NCBI RefSeq assembly: GCF_015354315.1
Contig: NZ_JADKYY010000005.1
Location: forward strand, 62,001-126,000
Direction of reading: 5' to 3'
Length of the DNA stretch: 64,000 nt
Source of the DNA: Planobacterium oryzisoli
GTDB lineage: Bacteria; Bacteroidota; Bacteroidia; Flavobacteriales; Weeksellaceae
In this document: piece after piece, positions 63,678 through 64,000 of the stretch
Position numbering within the stretch: position 1 is the first letter of the stretch
How the letters are laid out: each line of letters opens with the position of its first letter
Notes under the pieces: generated by a model
The model's database searches: none
The model's input: only the letters and a program-made list of their open reading frames with translations
Told to the model about the DNA's origin: nothing
Program-made: the position numbers and the translations under genes

Positions 63678-63738
63678 CAAATGTAAAAAAAAGTAATGAT
63701 AATCTGATATTTTCAGATTATCTGTAAAAAATTTTACA
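63678..63738 (-). promoter_or_regulatory. Promoter/operator of the AbiE operon
   Basis: On the minus strand a TACATTTG box (63685-63678) lies 4 bp before the antitoxin ATG. Beyond it a perfect 10-bp inverted repeat GATAATCTGA/TCAGATTATC (63698-63722, 5-nt loop) covers the -33 position, and a second palindrome TGTAAAA-AA-TTTTACA is at 63723-63738. Paired repeats fit AbiEi self-repression. The first repeat plus the following T8 could instead terminate the upstream ABC gene. Confidence 0.55.
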
Positions 63739-63835
63739 ACTATTAAGTTGTATATAATTCAATACGCTTAGACTAAGAGAAAAGGGATAAGAAAAGACGT
63801 CCATTAACTACCACAATTCCAACCTTTAAGGTCTG

Positions 63836-64000
63836 CTAGGCATCATGGCTTGAAAGTTGAATCTGCGCCTTGTAAAGGGACGAATAATAGCCGCCTAATG
63901 CAAGAAGCTCCTGGTGGGTTCCGGTCTCTACAATACGGCCGCTGTCCATTACAATAATTTTATCGGCTCCCTGGATGGTGGAAAGGCGGTGGGCAATAAT
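63836..64000 (-). CDS. ABC transporter ATP-binding protein, C-terminal fragment
   Basis: The last 54 residues of an ABC protein, cut by the window end. The H-loop [19 protein letters not shown] and the following [19 protein letters not shown] are typical of exporter-type ABC ATPases (MsbA-like half transporters). The rest of the gene, including the Walker motifs and any membrane domain, is outside the window, so the substrate cannot be assigned. It is transcribed toward the AbiE operon. Confidence 0.85.
   Translation of the reverse strand: MIAHRLSTIQGADKIIVMDSGRIVETGTHQELLALGGYYSSLYKAQIQLSSHDA

Overview
The window is a chromosomal segment of a Bacteroidota bacterium, most likely a flavobacterium of the Weeksellaceae (Chryseobacterium-like). 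The signs are a SusC/SusD pair with a TonB box of the VVVTALGIKREKKS type, TonB receptors, a bacillithiol gene (bshA), several small families typical of the group (DUF4292, DUF4254, DUF6341, DUF6427, DUF6702), scarce Shine-Dalgarno sequences, and repeated TAnnTTTG promoter boxes. It is mostly housekeeping DNA with three accessory pieces: a pilus-like locus, a SusCD pair and a type IV toxin-antitoxin operon. I saw no insertion sequence, prophage, CRISPR array or rRNA.

Layout. 0-5 kb: the tail of a sugar nucleotidyltransferase, then an envelope operon (DUF4292 lipoprotein, EnvC-like factor, TatA, DUF4254, lipoprotein, ribA). 5-12 kb: GH3 NagZ-like enzyme with bshA, a PspC-like protein, an acetyltransferase, an exported GH13 amylase and a SIMPL protein. 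12-16 kb: tmRNA (tag GNQEYALAA), two small DUF genes, and lpxK overlapping a purine nucleoside phosphorylase. 16-24.6 kb: the most interesting locus. 24.7-32 kb: cytoplasmic amylase, a phosphodiesterase, a stress protein, DUF6341/DUF6427/DUF3109, MgtC and trigger factor. 32-36 kb: a probable metal-uptake TonB receptor with histidine-rich partners. 36-43 kb: pfkA-gapA, an MpaB-like oxygenase, recA, a deoxyhypusine synthase homologue, an in-frame MenE-like/ArfB fusion and tRNA-Gln. 43-57 kb: argS, SusCD, rnhB, yidC, pyrG, radA, an AcpH-like gene, DUF6702 and HupE/UreJ. 57-64 kb: M1 peptidase, groESL, the AbiE operon and the end of an ABC transporter.

The main discovery candidate is at 16.4-24.6 kb. 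An AraC regulator is followed by three paralogous secreted pilin-like proteins, a PapD-like chaperone that keeps the Arg and Lys expected in the chaperone cleft, a two-domain subunit whose C-terminal half is a pilin domain and whose N-terminal half is unique, and a 930-residue outer-membrane barrel protein with Ig-like ends. The gene order and protein features fit a chaperone-usher fibre, a pathway described in Proteobacteria, Cyanobacteria and Deinococcus; the pili studied in Bacteroidota are the FimA/Mfa1 type V kind. An intrinsic-terminator-like hairpin separates the last pilin gene from the chaperone gene, which would make pilins more abundant than the assembly machinery. Two of the pilin promoters carry matching inverted repeats centred 53 bp upstream of the start of the -7 box.

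All calls come from reading the sequence and translations by eye. Family names rest on recognised motifs, not on searches.
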